Positions 8,524 through 17,931 of a stretch of 64,000 bases of DNA are shown here, in pieces. This stretch comes from Metapseudomonas boanensis (GTDB lineage: Bacteria > Pseudomonadota > Gammaproteobacteria > Pseudomonadales > Pseudomonadaceae), in the NCBI RefSeq assembly GCF_018704125.1, contig NZ_JAGTIS010000001.1, forward strand, positions 682,001-746,000, in the 5' to 3' direction. Positions within the stretch are counted from its first letter, which is position 1; each line of letters begins with the position of its first letter. Both the position numbers and the translations under genes were made by a program. The notes below the pieces were generated by a model that was not told where the DNA came from, did no database searches, and was given only the letters and a program-made list of their open reading frames with translations.

Positions 8524-9111
8524 TCAGTGCTGCGCTTGGGTAGCGTCGAGCAATTCCGGCGTATTCAGATTGGCCAGTCGTGGGTCATTGGGAGGGCAGT
8601 AGACTGCCACGGGGTCGAGCTGGCGCAGGACGCGTTGGGGGCTTCGCTCACCCGCTTGCCAGGCACGTTCGATCCGCGGCAGCAAGGATCGTGGCAGGAC
8701 GCTGAACAGCGGCTCCCAGAAGTCACCCTGGCGCAGCATGACCGGCCGCTCCCCCGCCGCGTTCAGCAGTGCGTCCAGGAGCTCTCGATCGAGCAAAGGG
8801 GCGTCGCAGGGCAATATCAGGAGGTGGTCATGACGGGCGGCGGCCAAACCAGCGCGTATTCCCGCCAGTGGGCCGGGGAAGTCCGGGCTGTCATCCTGCA
8901 CCAATTGATCCGCCCAAGCACAGTAGCGGTCGGCGTTGCGATTGCAGGAGATGATCAGGTCATCGGTGAGTGGCCGCACGCGCTCATGCAGCCAGGCAAT
9001 CAGCGGCCGGCCTTGCCACTCGATCAGGCCCTTGTCGCGGCCACCCATGCGCTGCCCGCGTCCGCCGGAAAGCAACAGGATTGAGCAGGGCGGAAAAGGC
9101 GTGTCGGACAT
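8524..9111 (-). CDS. mobA: Molybdenum cofactor guanylyltransferase MobA
   Basis: 195-residue cytoplasmic enzyme that joins GMP (from GTP) to molybdopterin-Mo, giving the bis-MGD cofactor of the DMSO-reductase family, such as nitrate reductases and formate dehydrogenases. The nucleotidyltransferase signature [17 protein letters not shown] is at about residues 12-28, and LPCDAP marks the metal-binding aspartate. The ATG at 9111 places this motif at the usual distance from the N-terminus; the longer in-frame upstream extension overlaps moaB. It is divergent from moaB-moeA, consistent with a shared cofactor role. Confidence 0.94.
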   Translation of the reverse strand: MSDTPFPPCSILLLSGGRGQRMGGRDKGLIEWQGRPLIAWLHERVRPLTDDLIISCNRNADRYCAWADQLVQDDSPDFPGPLAGIRAGLAAARHDHLLILPCDAPLLDRELLDALLNAAGERPVMLRQGDFWEPLFSVLPRSLLPRIERAWQAGERSPQRVLRQLDPVAVYCPPNDPRLANLNTPELLDATQAQH

Positions 9112-9177
9112 GGCAGTTCTCCAGTGCGGGGCTGTGATATAACACCGGCCATTCACTCTAACAACTGGAAGCCAGCC

Positions 9178-9717
9178 ATGAGTCACAAGGCCGAGGCGGT
9201 GTTCGTGCCGCTGAATATTGCTGTTCTCACCGTTAGCGATACCCGCACCCTGGAAACCGATACCTCCGGACAACTGTTCGTCGATCGTCTGACCGCCGCG
9301 GGCCACAACCTGGCGGCCCGGGTGCTGTTGAAGGACGATCTATACAAGATCCGCGCCCAGGTAGCGACCTGGATCGCCGATGACAGTGTGCAGGTGGTGC
9401 TGATTACCGGCGGTACGGGGTTTACCGGTCGTGATAGTACGCCGGAAGCGGTGACCTGCCTGCTGGATAAACAGGTGGAAGGTTTCGGCGAATACTTCCG
9501 GCAGATTTCCGTGGCTGACATCGGCACTTCGACCATGCAATCCCGCGCCCTGGCGGGGCTGGCAAACGGCACCCTGGTGTGCTGCCTGCCGGGCTCCACC
9601 AACGCCTGTCGCACCGCCTGGGACGGCATCCTGGGTGAACAGCTGGACAACCGTCATCGCCCCTGCAACTTCGTGCCGCACCTGAAGCAGGTTGGGGCGT
9701 GCGAGAGCCGCGGATGA
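9178..9717 (+). CDS. moaB: Molybdenum cofactor protein MoaB
   Basis: 179-residue MogA/MoaB-family protein that binds molybdopterin. The family's role is adenylylation of molybdopterin before metal insertion, though E. coli MoaB itself is non-essential. Conserved segments are [26 protein letters not shown] and CLPGSTNAC. The ATG at 9178 has GGAAG upstream. Its stop overlaps the moeA start (ATGA), so the two are translationally coupled. Confidence 0.93.
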   Translation: MSHKAEAVFVPLNIAVLTVSDTRTLETDTSGQLFVDRLTAAGHNLAARVLLKDDLYKIRAQVATWIADDSVQVVLITGGTGFTGRDSTPEAVTCLLDKQVEGFGEYFRQISVADIGTSTMQSRALAGLANGTLVCCLPGSTNACRTAWDGILGEQLDNRHRPCNFVPHLKQVGACESRG

Positions 9718-10928
9718 ATGGCTGTGACCATCCCGGCCTGCTGCCGGTAGAGGAGGCACTTGCCCGTCTGCTGGCGCTGGCGGAGTCCGCCCCAATTGCA
9801 GGCGATGAGCAAGTGGTCCTCGCCGAGGCTGATGGTCGCGTCCTCGCTGTGCCCCTGGTGGCCGGGCTTGACCTGCCGCCCTGGGCCAACAGCGCGATGG
9901 ACGGTTATGCCCTGCGCCTGGCGGACTGGACTGGCGAGCCCCTGGTCGTGAGTCAGCGGATTCTGGCCGGCAGCGCGCCGCAGCCGCTACAACCGGGCAC
10001 CTGCGCGCGCATCTTTACCGGTGCACCCCTACCCGAAGGGGCCGACACAGTGGAGATGCAGGAGAACGCTGATGTCGAGTCCGATGGCCGAGTGGCCTTC
10101 AGTGAGCCGCTGAGGCAAGGCCAGAACGTCCGCCCCCAAGGGCAGGAGACGCGCCGGGGCGAAACGGTACTGCCAGCCGGCACTCGCATGGGCCCGATCG
10201 AGATGGGGCTTGCCGCATCCCTCGGTGCAGCTGAGCTGACTGTGCGACGCCGGCCTCGGGTGGCCGTTGTGTCTACGGGGGATGAGTTGGTGCCGCCGGG
10301 CCAGCCGCTGGGGCCGGGACAGATTTATAACAGCAACCGCGCCCTGCTGATTGCCTGGTTGAAGCGCCTGGGTTGCGCCGTGGTGGATGCCGGTATCCTC
10401 GCCGACGACCTGGAGCTGACGCGTGCCGCGTTGACGGGGTTGTCGGATGTGGACTTGATTCTTTCTACGGGCGGCGTTTCCGTCGGCGAGGCGGACTTTC
10501 TCGGCCATGCATTGCGTGAGGAGGGCGAACTGGCTCTCTGGAAGCTGGCGATCAAACCAGGAAAACCGCTGACCTTTGGGCATTTTCGTGGTGTACCGGT
10601 GATTGGCTTACCCGGGAACCCAGCCTCGACGCTGGTGACCTTCGGATTGCTGGCGCGGCCTTACCTGCTGCGTCGTCTTGGGGTTCAGGAGGTCGAGCCG
10701 CTGGGCTTCACGGTGGCCGCCGGTTTCGTCTGGAAGAAGCCGGGCAATCGTCGCGAATACTTGCGTGCGCGCCTGGAGCATGGTCGCGCGGTCATTTACC
10801 CGAACCAGAGTTCAGGCGTGCTGCGCAGCGCGGCCTGGGCTGAGGGGCTTGTGGAGGTGCTGGAGGGCACCACGCTGGCTGAGGGTGACAGCGTGCGTTT
10901 TATTCCGCTGAGCGAAATTCAGGCGTAG
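9714..10928 (+). CDS. moeA: Molybdopterin molybdenumtransferase MoeA
   Basis: 404-residue enzyme inserting molybdate into adenylylated molybdopterin. Landmarks: PWANSAMDGYALR near residue 60, IFTGAPLPEGAD, LSTGGVSVGEADF, AIKPGKPLTFG and GLPGNPAS. The ATG at 9714 overlaps the moaB stop by four bases; the alternative GTG five codons earlier lies inside moaB. The pair moaB-moeA is divergent from mobA. Pseudomonads often carry a second moeA elsewhere, so this may be one of two paralogues. Confidence 0.94.
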   Translation: MNGCDHPGLLPVEEALARLLALAESAPIAGDEQVVLAEADGRVLAVPLVAGLDLPPWANSAMDGYALRLADWTGEPLVVSQRILAGSAPQPLQPGTCARIFTGAPLPEGADTVEMQENADVESDGRVAFSEPLRQGQNVRPQGQETRRGETVLPAGTRMGPIEMGLAASLGAAELTVRRRPRVAVVSTGDELVPPGQPLGPGQIYNSNRALLIAWLKRLGCAVVDAGILADDLELTRAALTGLSDVDLILSTGGVSVGEADFLGHALREEGELALWKLAIKPGKPLTFGHFRGVPVIGLPGNPASTLVTFGLLARPYLLRRLGVQEVEPLGFTVAAGFVWKKPGNRREYLRARLEHGRAVIYPNQSSGVLRSAAWAEGLVEVLEGTTLAEGDSVRFIPLSEIQA

Positions 10929-10952
10929 CACTGGGGCTAGCATGCACTAACC

Positions 10953-11049
10953 CTGTGGGGGAATTCACTCGCCCAGCGTGCCATTGGCCTGCCCTTCAAG
11001 GGCCATGGGGCCGCTTTGCGACCCTTCGCGAATGAATTTGCCCCTACAG
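10953..11049. repeat. REPIN-like inverted pair of REP sequences
   Basis: The left arm (10953-10974) and the reverse complement of the right arm (about 11024-11049) are near copies: CTGTGGGGGAATTCACTCG against CTGTAGGGGCAAATTCATTC. They face each other across about 50 bases that include a small GCCCTT/AAGGGC hairpin (10991-11003). The element fills the gap between convergent moeA and the AraC gene. This is the usual site and size of a Pseudomonas REPIN, mobilised in trans by RAYT transposases; none is in this window. Confidence 0.7.
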
Positions 11050-11056
11050 AAAGTGA

Positions 11057-12085
11057 TCAGCCCCCAGCTCGCCGTTTCGCCTCGCGGTATTCCCCTGGTG
11101 TCTGCCCGGTCCAGGCCTTGAAGCTGCGATGGAAGGAGCGCGATTCGGTGAAGCCGAGGTAGCTGGCGATGTCCTGGATCGGCAGGTCGCTGCGCAGCAG
11201 ATAGTGTTCGGCCAGGTCCTGGCGCAGCTCATCGAGGATTTGCTGGTAGCTGGTGCCGGCCTGCTGCAGATGGCGTTGCAGAGTGCGCACCGTCATGTGG
11301 AATTTCTCCGCCACGCGCTCCTTGCGCGGTAGTCCGTCTTTCATCAACAAACGCAGCGCGTTCTTCACGCGCTGTGGCAGCGGCTCGTCGTCGTCCAGCC
11401 CGGCCATCAGGGCCAGGGCGTGTTCTTCCAGGGTGCGCAGCAGGTTAGCGTCGGCCTGGCGTAGCGGGACGCTCAGGTACTCGAGCGGTACCAGCAGGGC
11501 GTTGCAAGGCTGCTCGAAGCGTACCGGGCAACCGAAGACTTCTTCGTAATCCTCCAGGCGAGTGTCTATCGGCTGCGTGTGCTCGAACCAGACTTCGCGC
11601 GGGGAGCGCCGCATGTCGGCGATCCAGCGCGCATAGAGCAGCCAGGAGGCGAGCACGTTCTCCACCATGTGACGGCGGATGGCCGGGTCCTGGTGACGGC
11701 AGCTCCAGATCATCCGCACTAGGTCGTCTTCAGCTTCGATGCGGCTGGTGCCCATGTCACCCACGAGCTTTTCGTAGGGCGCAATACGGCTCATGGCTTC
11801 GCCCAGGGTGGCGCAATTCATGGTGATGTAGCCCAGCACGCTCCAGGACCCCGGCTGCACGAAGCGCGCCGAGTGCAAGCCGAAGAGCGAATCGCCAGAC
11901 ATCTGGATAAAGTGCTTTAGCAGGCGTTCGTGGGTTTCGCTGGGCAAGCGTTTGCCATTGTCGGCCAGGTCCTGAGCGCTGAGGCCTGCGGCCTGCAGCG
12001 CGACACTCTGGTCGAGGCCAAGCTGTTCGGCGTGGCGAAGGTATTTGAGAAGGGCGGGGACTGAGGTATAGCCAAGCGATTGCAT
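11057..12085 (-). CDS. AraC-family regulator with arabinose-binding-like N-domain
   Basis: 342-residue transcription factor. The N-terminal domain (about 20-210) resembles the Arabinose_bd type of AraC regulators, e.g. GYITMNCATLGEAM. The C-terminal double helix-turn-helix contains VAEKFHMTVRTLQRHLQ and IASYLGFTESRSFHRSFKAW. The ATG at 12085 starts the conserved region; no strong ribosome site is visible. It is divergent by 131 bp from the AGPS-like / GlpD-like / FGGY operon, making it the likely regulator of that operon. The effector is unknown. Confidence 0.88.
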   Translation of the reverse strand: MQSLGYTSVPALLKYLRHAEQLGLDQSVALQAAGLSAQDLADNGKRLPSETHERLLKHFIQMSGDSLFGLHSARFVQPGSWSVLGYITMNCATLGEAMSRIAPYEKLVGDMGTSRIEAEDDLVRMIWSCRHQDPAIRRHMVENVLASWLLYARWIADMRRSPREVWFEHTQPIDTRLEDYEEVFGCPVRFEQPCNALLVPLEYLSVPLRQADANLLRTLEEHALALMAGLDDDEPLPQRVKNALRLLMKDGLPRKERVAEKFHMTVRTLQRHLQQAGTSYQQILDELRQDLAEHYLLRSDLPIQDIASYLGFTESRSFHRSFKAWTGQTPGEYREAKRRAGG

Positions 12086-12216
12086 GTGAGTTCTTGTTCT
12101 GGGTTGTCCTGATTGGCGAGGGTCGCTGTCCCGATCCGACAGTGACGTCCTTGCGCGGCTGGCTAGTATAGGCAGCCATTGAAAAGCTCCGAAACAACTC
12201 GAACAAGGAGAGCGGC

Positions 12217-13812
12217 ATGCGACGTTGGAATGGCTGGGGAGATGAGGCAACAGTGGTGGAACTGCCCTCCAATGGGCAGGCGTTCCTGGCTGCCCGCATC
12301 GGCGCCGGCCAGCCTTTGGCCGATGCAAGCCTGGCGCAGGTGCTGGCACAGGTGCCGGCTTCGCGCCTCGCCGCTCACCCGTTGGTCAGCCTGGATGCCG
12401 AGGTGCGCGTGCGCCACGCCCGTGGCCAGAGCCTGCCGGATTGGCTGGCAATGCGCGAAGGCACCTTTGGTTGCTTTCCCGATGGAGTGGCCTTCCCCGA
12501 GACAGCAGAACAGGTTCGCCAGTTGCTGGCCTGGGCTGCCGAGCAGGATGTCCTGTTGATTCCCTACGGCGGCGGAACGTCGGTAGCCGGGCATATCAAC
12601 CCCCAGGCCGGCGCCAGACCTGTGCTGACCCTGTCGCTGGCGCGCATGAATCGCCTGCTGGAACTGGACGAGGCTAGCCAGATTGCAACCTTCGGGCCGG
12701 GGGCCAACGGGCCGCAGGTGGAGAGCCAGCTGCGCGCGCGGGGCTTTACCCTTGGGCATTTCCCGCAATCCTGGGAGCTTTCGACCCTCGGCGGCTGGGT
12801 GGCCAGTCGTTCCAGTGGCCAGCAGTCGCTGCGTTATGGGCGCATCGAGCAACTCTTCGCTGGTGGCACCCTGGAAACCTTCGCCGGCCCGTTGGAGTTA
12901 CCGACCTTCCCGGCCTCGTCGGCGGGGCCTGATCTGCGTGAGTTGGTGCTAGGTTCGGAAGGGCGTTTCGGTGTCATCTCCGAGGTCAAGGTGCGGGCCA
13001 GTCGGTTGGCGGAGGATGAGGCGTTCTACGCTGTGTTCATGCCCAGTTGGGAGCAGGCCTTGCAAGGCATCCGCACCTTGGCGCAAGCGCGGGTGCCGCT
13101 GTCCATGCTGCGGCTGTCCAACGCGATTGAGACCGAAACCCAGCTCGCTCTGGCAGGACATCCGGGGCAGATCTCATTGTTGGAGAAGTACCTGGCGCTG
13201 CGTGGCGCCGGTATCGGCAAGTGCATGCTGACCTTTGGCGTCACCGGCAGTCGGGCGCAGAACGCCTCCTCGTTGAAGCAGGCAAAACAGCTGCTCAAAA
13301 GGTTCGGCGGCGTGTTCACAGGCACCGTGCTTGGGAAGAAATGGGCCGCGAACCGCTTCCGCTTCCCTTATCTGCGTCATGCGCTGTGGGCGGCGGGCTA
13401 TGTAGTGGACACCCTGGAAACCGCGACCGACTGGGTGAACGTCGACCACCTGCTTGATCTGATCGAGGGCGGCTTGCGCAATGGCCTGGCGGAGGAGGGC
13501 GAGCAGGTGCATGTCTTTACCCACCTCTCCCATGTCTATGGTGAGGGTTCGAGCATCTATACCACCTACGTCTACCGTCCCGGTGGCAGCTACGCACAGG
13601 CCCTGCGGCGCTGGCGCAAGCTGAAGACGGCGGCCTGCGAAGCCATAGCCCACAATCGCGGCACCATCAGCCATCAGCATGGCGTGGGACGCGATCATGC
13701 CCCCTGGTTAGCGTTGGAGAAGGGGCCTCAGGGCATGGCGGCATTGCGGGCGATTGCGGCGCATTTCGACCCCGAGCGACGCCTGGCTCCAGGCGTGCTG
13801 ATCGAGGATTGA
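12217..13812 (+). CDS. FAD-binding oxidase, alkyldihydroxyacetonephosphate-synthase-like
   Basis: 531-residue flavoprotein of the VAO/PCMH fold. The FAD domain shows PYGGGTSVAG (116-125) and HFPQSWELSTLGGWVASR (181-198), resembling alkyl-DHAP synthase (AGPS), the ether-bond-forming enzyme of plasmalogen synthesis. The C-terminal substrate domain ends with GTISHQHGVG (482-491), in the place where AGPS has its catalytic histidine cluster. AAGGAG precedes the ATG. The next gene starts 3 bases after it. Whether it makes or breaks an ether, or acts on another substrate such as a hydroxy acid, is not decided by sequence. Confidence 0.82.
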   Translation: MRRWNGWGDEATVVELPSNGQAFLAARIGAGQPLADASLAQVLAQVPASRLAAHPLVSLDAEVRVRHARGQSLPDWLAMREGTFGCFPDGVAFPETAEQVRQLLAWAAEQDVLLIPYGGGTSVAGHINPQAGARPVLTLSLARMNRLLELDEASQIATFGPGANGPQVESQLRARGFTLGHFPQSWELSTLGGWVASRSSGQQSLRYGRIEQLFAGGTLETFAGPLELPTFPASSAGPDLRELVLGSEGRFGVISEVKVRASRLAEDEAFYAVFMPSWEQALQGIRTLAQARVPLSMLRLSNAIETETQLALAGHPGQISLLEKYLALRGAGIGKCMLTFGVTGSRAQNASSLKQAKQLLKRFGGVFTGTVLGKKWAANRFRFPYLRHALWAAGYVVDTLETATDWVNVDHLLDLIEGGLRNGLAEEGEQVHVFTHLSHVYGEGSSIYTTYVYRPGGSYAQALRRWRKLKTAACEAIAHNRGTISHQHGVGRDHAPWLALEKGPQGMAALRAIAAHFDPERRLAPGVLIED

Positions 13813-13814
13813 CC

Positions 13815-15389
13815 ATGGTCGCCTGGAATGCCGAGTGGCGCGCCCAATGTCTAGCCGAGCTGGCCGCGCAGGAGTGGGACCTGATCGTGGTCGGCGGCGG
13901 TATCTGCGGCGCCGGAATTCTCCGCGAAGCGGCCCGGCTTGGTTGGAAGTGCCTGCTGCTGGAGCAGCGCGACTTCGCCTGGGGCACCTCCAGCCGCTCC
14001 TCGAAAATGGTGCACGGTGGGCTGCGCTACATCGCCACAGGTCAGCTCGCGTTGACGCGTGCCTCGGTGCGCGAGCGCCAGCGCCTGCTTGCGGAGGCGC
14101 CGGGGCTGGTCGAACCGCTGAGCTTCGTCATGCCTCATCGCGGCGGTTTTCCTGGGCCCAAGGTCTTTGGCGGTCTGCTGACGCTCTACGATGCGCTGGC
14201 CGGCCGGCGAAACCACAGCTACTTCCCGTTGCAACAATTGCGTTACCTGGTACCAGGTTTGAAAGAAGAAGAGCTGCAGGGCGGCACGCGATTCTTCGAT
14301 GCGGTCACCGATGATGCGCGGCTGGTGATGCGGGTGCTCAGCGAAGCTCGGAGCGAAGGCGGCGAAGCCTTGAACGGCATGCGGGTGCTGGAGCTGACGC
14401 GAGCCAACGGGCAGGTGTCCGGCCTGCAGGCCGAGGACGTGGAAAGCGGGCGGCGCTTGGACATCCGTGCCCGGGCCGTGGCGCTGGCCACTGGTGCCTG
14501 GGCGGATCGTCTGCGTCCTGCCGGAAGTTCCGAGCGGATTCGTCCATTGCGTGGCAGCCACTTGCTATTGCCCGGCTGGCGCTTGCCGTTGGCTCACGCG
14601 ATCAGCTTCATGCATCCGGCCGATGGGCGGCCGGTGTTCGTCTTTCCCTGGGAAGGTGCCACGGTGATCGGTACGACCGATCTTGATCATGCCGACAACC
14701 TGGACCAGGACGCGCGCATCAGTTCGGAGGAGGTCGACTATCTCCTGGCGGCCTGTGCCGCGCAGTTTCCTGCCGCAGCGATTTCACGAGGCGATGTGCT
14801 ATCTACCTGGTCGGGCGTTCGCCCGGTGGTCAGCGACGGCGAGGCACGGGTCAAGCCTTCTGCCGAAAAGCGCGAGCATGCGATTTGGGTTGAACCGGGC
14901 TGCGTGACCCTGGCGGGCGGCAAACTGACGACTTTTCGCCTGCTGGCCCTGGAGGTGCTGCAGGCGTGCAGCGGCTTTGTCGGCCGCCCCTTGGGCGATA
15001 GCGACGCCGAGGTCTTCGCGCCCTCTGCCGCCCCGGCGTTATCCGGCCTCTCGCCGGCCCGGCAGCGGCGGCTGGCCGGTCGCTATGGGCGTGCGCTACC
15101 TGAGCTCGCGCGCTGGGTCGAACGCTTGGGCGCCGAGCGCGTAGGTGTAACCGACACGCTCTGGGCGGAGTTGGCCTGGGCGGCTCAAGGCGAATTGGTC
15201 CTGCATCTCGATGACCTGTTGCTGCGACGGACGCGTCTGGGCCTGTTGCTGCCGGCTGGCGCGCAGGCAGAGCTCCAGCGGATCCGGACCCTGTGTCAGC
15301 CGTTGCTGGGCTGGGACGATGAGCGTTGGTCGAGTGAAGTCCAGCAGTACCAGGCGCTATGGCAGCGTTGCTACAGCTTGCCTGAATAA
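13815..15389 (+). CDS. FAD-dependent glycerol-3-phosphate dehydrogenase-like oxidase
   Basis: 524-residue GlpD/GlpO-family flavoprotein. The FAD-binding motif is at residues 22-38 ([14 protein letters not shown]), then [17 protein letters not shown] and IGTTDLDH, the classical GlpD signatures. GlpD enzymes oxidise sn-glycerol 3-phosphate to dihydroxyacetone phosphate and pass electrons to quinone at the inner membrane. The context (AGPS-like enzyme before, FGGY kinase after) suggests a paralogue dedicated to a substituted glycerol phosphate rather than the housekeeping GlpD. GAGG lies 7 bases before the ATG at 13815; a TTG two codons earlier overlaps the previous stop. Confidence 0.87.
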   Translation: MVAWNAEWRAQCLAELAAQEWDLIVVGGGICGAGILREAARLGWKCLLLEQRDFAWGTSSRSSKMVHGGLRYIATGQLALTRASVRERQRLLAEAPGLVEPLSFVMPHRGGFPGPKVFGGLLTLYDALAGRRNHSYFPLQQLRYLVPGLKEEELQGGTRFFDAVTDDARLVMRVLSEARSEGGEALNGMRVLELTRANGQVSGLQAEDVESGRRLDIRARAVALATGAWADRLRPAGSSERIRPLRGSHLLLPGWRLPLAHAISFMHPADGRPVFVFPWEGATVIGTTDLDHADNLDQDARISSEEVDYLLAACAAQFPAAAISRGDVLSTWSGVRPVVSDGEARVKPSAEKREHAIWVEPGCVTLAGGKLTTFRLLALEVLQACSGFVGRPLGDSDAEVFAPSAAPALSGLSPARQRRLAGRYGRALPELARWVERLGAERVGVTDTLWAELAWAAQGELVLHLDDLLLRRTRLGLLLPAGAQAELQRIRTLCQPLLGWDDERWSSEVQQYQALWQRCYSLPE

Positions 15390-15408
15390 CAAGAACAAGG
15401 ACCGTACC

Positions 15409-16968
15409 GTGAGCGAAAAGAGTTACCTGCTGGCCATCGACAACGGCACCCAGAGCGTACGCGCCCTATTGTTCGACCTGGATGGCAACCTGGTGGGCAA
15501 GGGCAAGGTGCCACTGGAGGCCTATTTTTCCAGCCAGCCGGGCTGGGCCGAGCAGGACCCAGAATATTACTGGGCCAGTCTGGGGGAGGCGTGCCAGCGC
15601 CTCTGGGCTTCGGTAGACATCGACAAGCGATTGATCCGTGGTGTCTCGCTCACCACGCAGCGCGGCACGGTGATCAATGTTGATCAGCAGGGTGCGCCTT
15701 TGCGCCCGGCAATCCTCTGGCTCGATCAGCGTCAGGCCGAGGTGCGGGATCGCATCAAGGGGCCTTGGGGGTGGCTGTTCAAGCTGATAGGTGAAGAAGC
15801 CACGGTGGACTATTTTCGTGCCCAGGCCGAAGCCAACTGGGTGGCGCAGAACCAGCCTGAGGTGTGGTCGCGCACCCACAAGGTCCTGCTCCTATCGGGT
15901 TTTCTCACCCATCGCCTGTGCGGTCGCTTCGTGGATTCGGTGGCCTGCCAGGTTGCCTATCTGCCGTTCGACTACAAGCGCTTGCAGTGGGCCGCCCCGC
16001 GTGACTGGAAGTGGCAGTCCATGCCAGTACGCCGCGAGCAGTTACCGGAGCTCTGCAAACCGGGTGAGCGCTTGGGCAGCATCAGCGCGACGGCCAGCCG
16101 ACACACAGGCATCCCCGAAGGCCTGCCGCTGATCGCCGCTGGTGCTGACAAGGCCTGCGAAGTGCTCGGGGCGGGTGGGGTGGAGCCGAGTATTGCGTGC
16201 CTTTCCTACGGCACCACCGCGACGATCAACACCACGCGGAACAAGTACCTCGAGACGATTGCGCTGATACCGCCGTATCCGGCGGCGATCCCGGATCAGT
16301 TCAATACCGAGGTGATGATCTACCGGGGTTTCTGGATGGTCAGCTGGTTCAAGCAAGAGTTCGGCTTGCATGAGATGCAGCGAGCCGGGGAGCTGGGGGT
16401 CGAGCCAGAAGACTTGTTCGACGAGCTGGTGAACAGCGTACCAGCGGGCTCCATGGGGTTGATGTTGCAGCCGTACTGGTCGCCGGGCATCCGCGAGCCG
16501 GGCCTGGACGCCAAGGGCTCGATCATTGGTTTTGGTGATGTGCATACGCGTGCTCATCTCTACCGCGCCATTCTCGAGGGGCTGGCCTACGCCCTGCGCC
16601 AGGGCAAGGAGCGCATTGAAAAGCGCTCGGGAACGCGGATCAGCCGGCTGCGGGTATCCGGTGGCGGTTCGCAGAGCGATGCGGCGATGCAGATCACCGC
16701 CGATATCTTTGGGCTGCCGGCGGAAAGGCCGCATGTCTACGAGACCTCAGGGCTGGGTGCCGCCATCGACTGCGCGGTGGGGCTGGGGTTGTATCCCGAC
16801 TTCCCCAGCGCAATCAGCGCCATGACGCGGGTCGGTCAGGTATTCCACCCAAACCCGCAGGCGCAGGGTATCTATGAGCGACTGTATCGTGAGGTCTATC
16901 AGGAGATGTACCAGCAGCTGCGGCCGCTGTATCGGAAGATTCGCGAGATCACAGGATATCCGGCCTGA
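15409..16968 (+). CDS. FGGY-family carbohydrate (glycerol/polyol) kinase
   Basis: 519-residue sugar kinase of the FGGY family, which phosphorylates glycerol, xylulose and similar polyols with ATP. The N-terminal phosphate-binding segment [17 protein letters not shown] and the C-terminal [18 protein letters not shown] and [15 protein letters not shown] are family hallmarks. It starts at GTG 15409 with AAGG 8 bases upstream; an upstream in-frame ATG lies inside the previous gene. It is the last gene of the three-gene operon. The substrate is probably a glycerol derivative, judging from the GlpD-like partner (inference). Confidence 0.87.
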   Translation: MSEKSYLLAIDNGTQSVRALLFDLDGNLVGKGKVPLEAYFSSQPGWAEQDPEYYWASLGEACQRLWASVDIDKRLIRGVSLTTQRGTVINVDQQGAPLRPAILWLDQRQAEVRDRIKGPWGWLFKLIGEEATVDYFRAQAEANWVAQNQPEVWSRTHKVLLLSGFLTHRLCGRFVDSVACQVAYLPFDYKRLQWAAPRDWKWQSMPVRREQLPELCKPGERLGSISATASRHTGIPEGLPLIAAGADKACEVLGAGGVEPSIACLSYGTTATINTTRNKYLETIALIPPYPAAIPDQFNTEVMIYRGFWMVSWFKQEFGLHEMQRAGELGVEPEDLFDELVNSVPAGSMGLMLQPYWSPGIREPGLDAKGSIIGFGDVHTRAHLYRAILEGLAYALRQGKERIEKRSGTRISRLRVSGGGSQSDAAMQITADIFGLPAERPHVYETSGLGAAIDCAVGLGLYPDFPSAISAMTRVGQVFHPNPQAQGIYERLYREVYQEMYQQLRPLYRKIREITGYPA

Positions 16969-17023
16969 CGTGTTTGGGCGGCGCTGCTGCCCGTCACCCT
17001 GTGGGAGAGGGGCAGCAGTTGTA

Positions 17024-17722
17024 TCAGGCCACATCCACCAGGACGATTTCACTGTCTTCGCTGGCGGTGAAACTGAGGACCTCGACGTCGCTCACCGCAA
17101 CACCGTCGCGCGCTTCGGCGGGAACGCCGTTGACCTCATAGCGGCCCGTGGCGGCGACCAGGTAGGCCTTGCGGCCTTTTTCCAAGCGGTACTCGGCAGT
17201 CTGCCCAGCCTTGATCGTTGCCGCCACCAGGCGGGCATTGGCGCGGATAGGCAGGGCGTCGCCACCTTCATCGATGCCGCTCGCCAGGGTTACGAAGCTG
17301 CCGGAGCGCTCCCCCTTGGGAAACGGGCGTGTACCCCAGGACGGCGCGGTGCCGTACCGCGTTGGCATGATCCAGATCTGGAAGATCCGGGTGGTCTCAT
17401 CTTCCAGGTTGTACTCGCTGTGGGCAATGCCGGTACCGGCGCTCATCACCTGCACATCGCCCGCCTCGGTGCGGCCCTTGTTGCCCAGGTTGTCCTGGTG
17501 GGTAATCGCGCCATCTCGGACGTAAGTGATGATTTCCATATCCTGGTGCGGGTGCGGCGGGAAGCCTGAATGCGGTGCGATCTCGTCATCGTTCCAGACC
17601 CGTAGCTGGCCCCAGTTCATGCGCTGGCTGTCGTAGTAGCCGGCGAATGAGAAATGGTGGCGGGCATTCAGCCAGCCGTGGTGGGCGCCGCCCAGTTCGG
17701 CAAAGGGGCGTACTTCGATCAT
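17024..17722 (-). CDS. Pirin-family cupin protein
   Basis: 232-residue bicupin. The N-terminal pirin motif contains HHFSFAGYY and GFPPHPHQDMEIITYV, which supplies the metal-binding His and Glu residues; AGTGIAHSEYN completes it. Bacterial pirins include quercetin 2,3-dioxygenases and regulators of central metabolism; the role here is unassigned. It is a single-gene minus-strand unit, convergent with the FGGY kinase operon. Confidence 0.9.
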   Translation of the reverse strand: MIEVRPFAELGGAHHGWLNARHHFSFAGYYDSQRMNWGQLRVWNDDEIAPHSGFPPHPHQDMEIITYVRDGAITHQDNLGNKGRTEAGDVQVMSAGTGIAHSEYNLEDETTRIFQIWIMPTRYGTAPSWGTRPFPKGERSGSFVTLASGIDEGGDALPIRANARLVAATIKAGQTAEYRLEKGRKAYLVAATGRYEVNGVPAEARDGVAVSDVEVLSFTASEDSEIVLVDVA

Positions 17723-17931
17723 GGTCGGATCTCCTCTCTGATCGTGGGGCTGCTTCCCCGCGATGGATGGCCGGCATGTTCTATCAACTTACTATCGATA
17801 AAAAGCGCAAATAGTCGGGATTTCCAATCTAATAAATGAATATATCTTGAGTGATTAGGCATTCGCTGAAGAGAAGGGGGCTTGCTTTTGCCGGCCTATA
17901 CTCCGGCGATTGAACCCTTCCGGAGCGGTTG

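Noticed and set aside
16984-17018. CTGCTGCCC / GGGCAGCAG inverted repeat after the FGGY kinase
   Set aside because: The arms pair but the loop is 17 bases and no T-tract follows; too weak for a terminator call.
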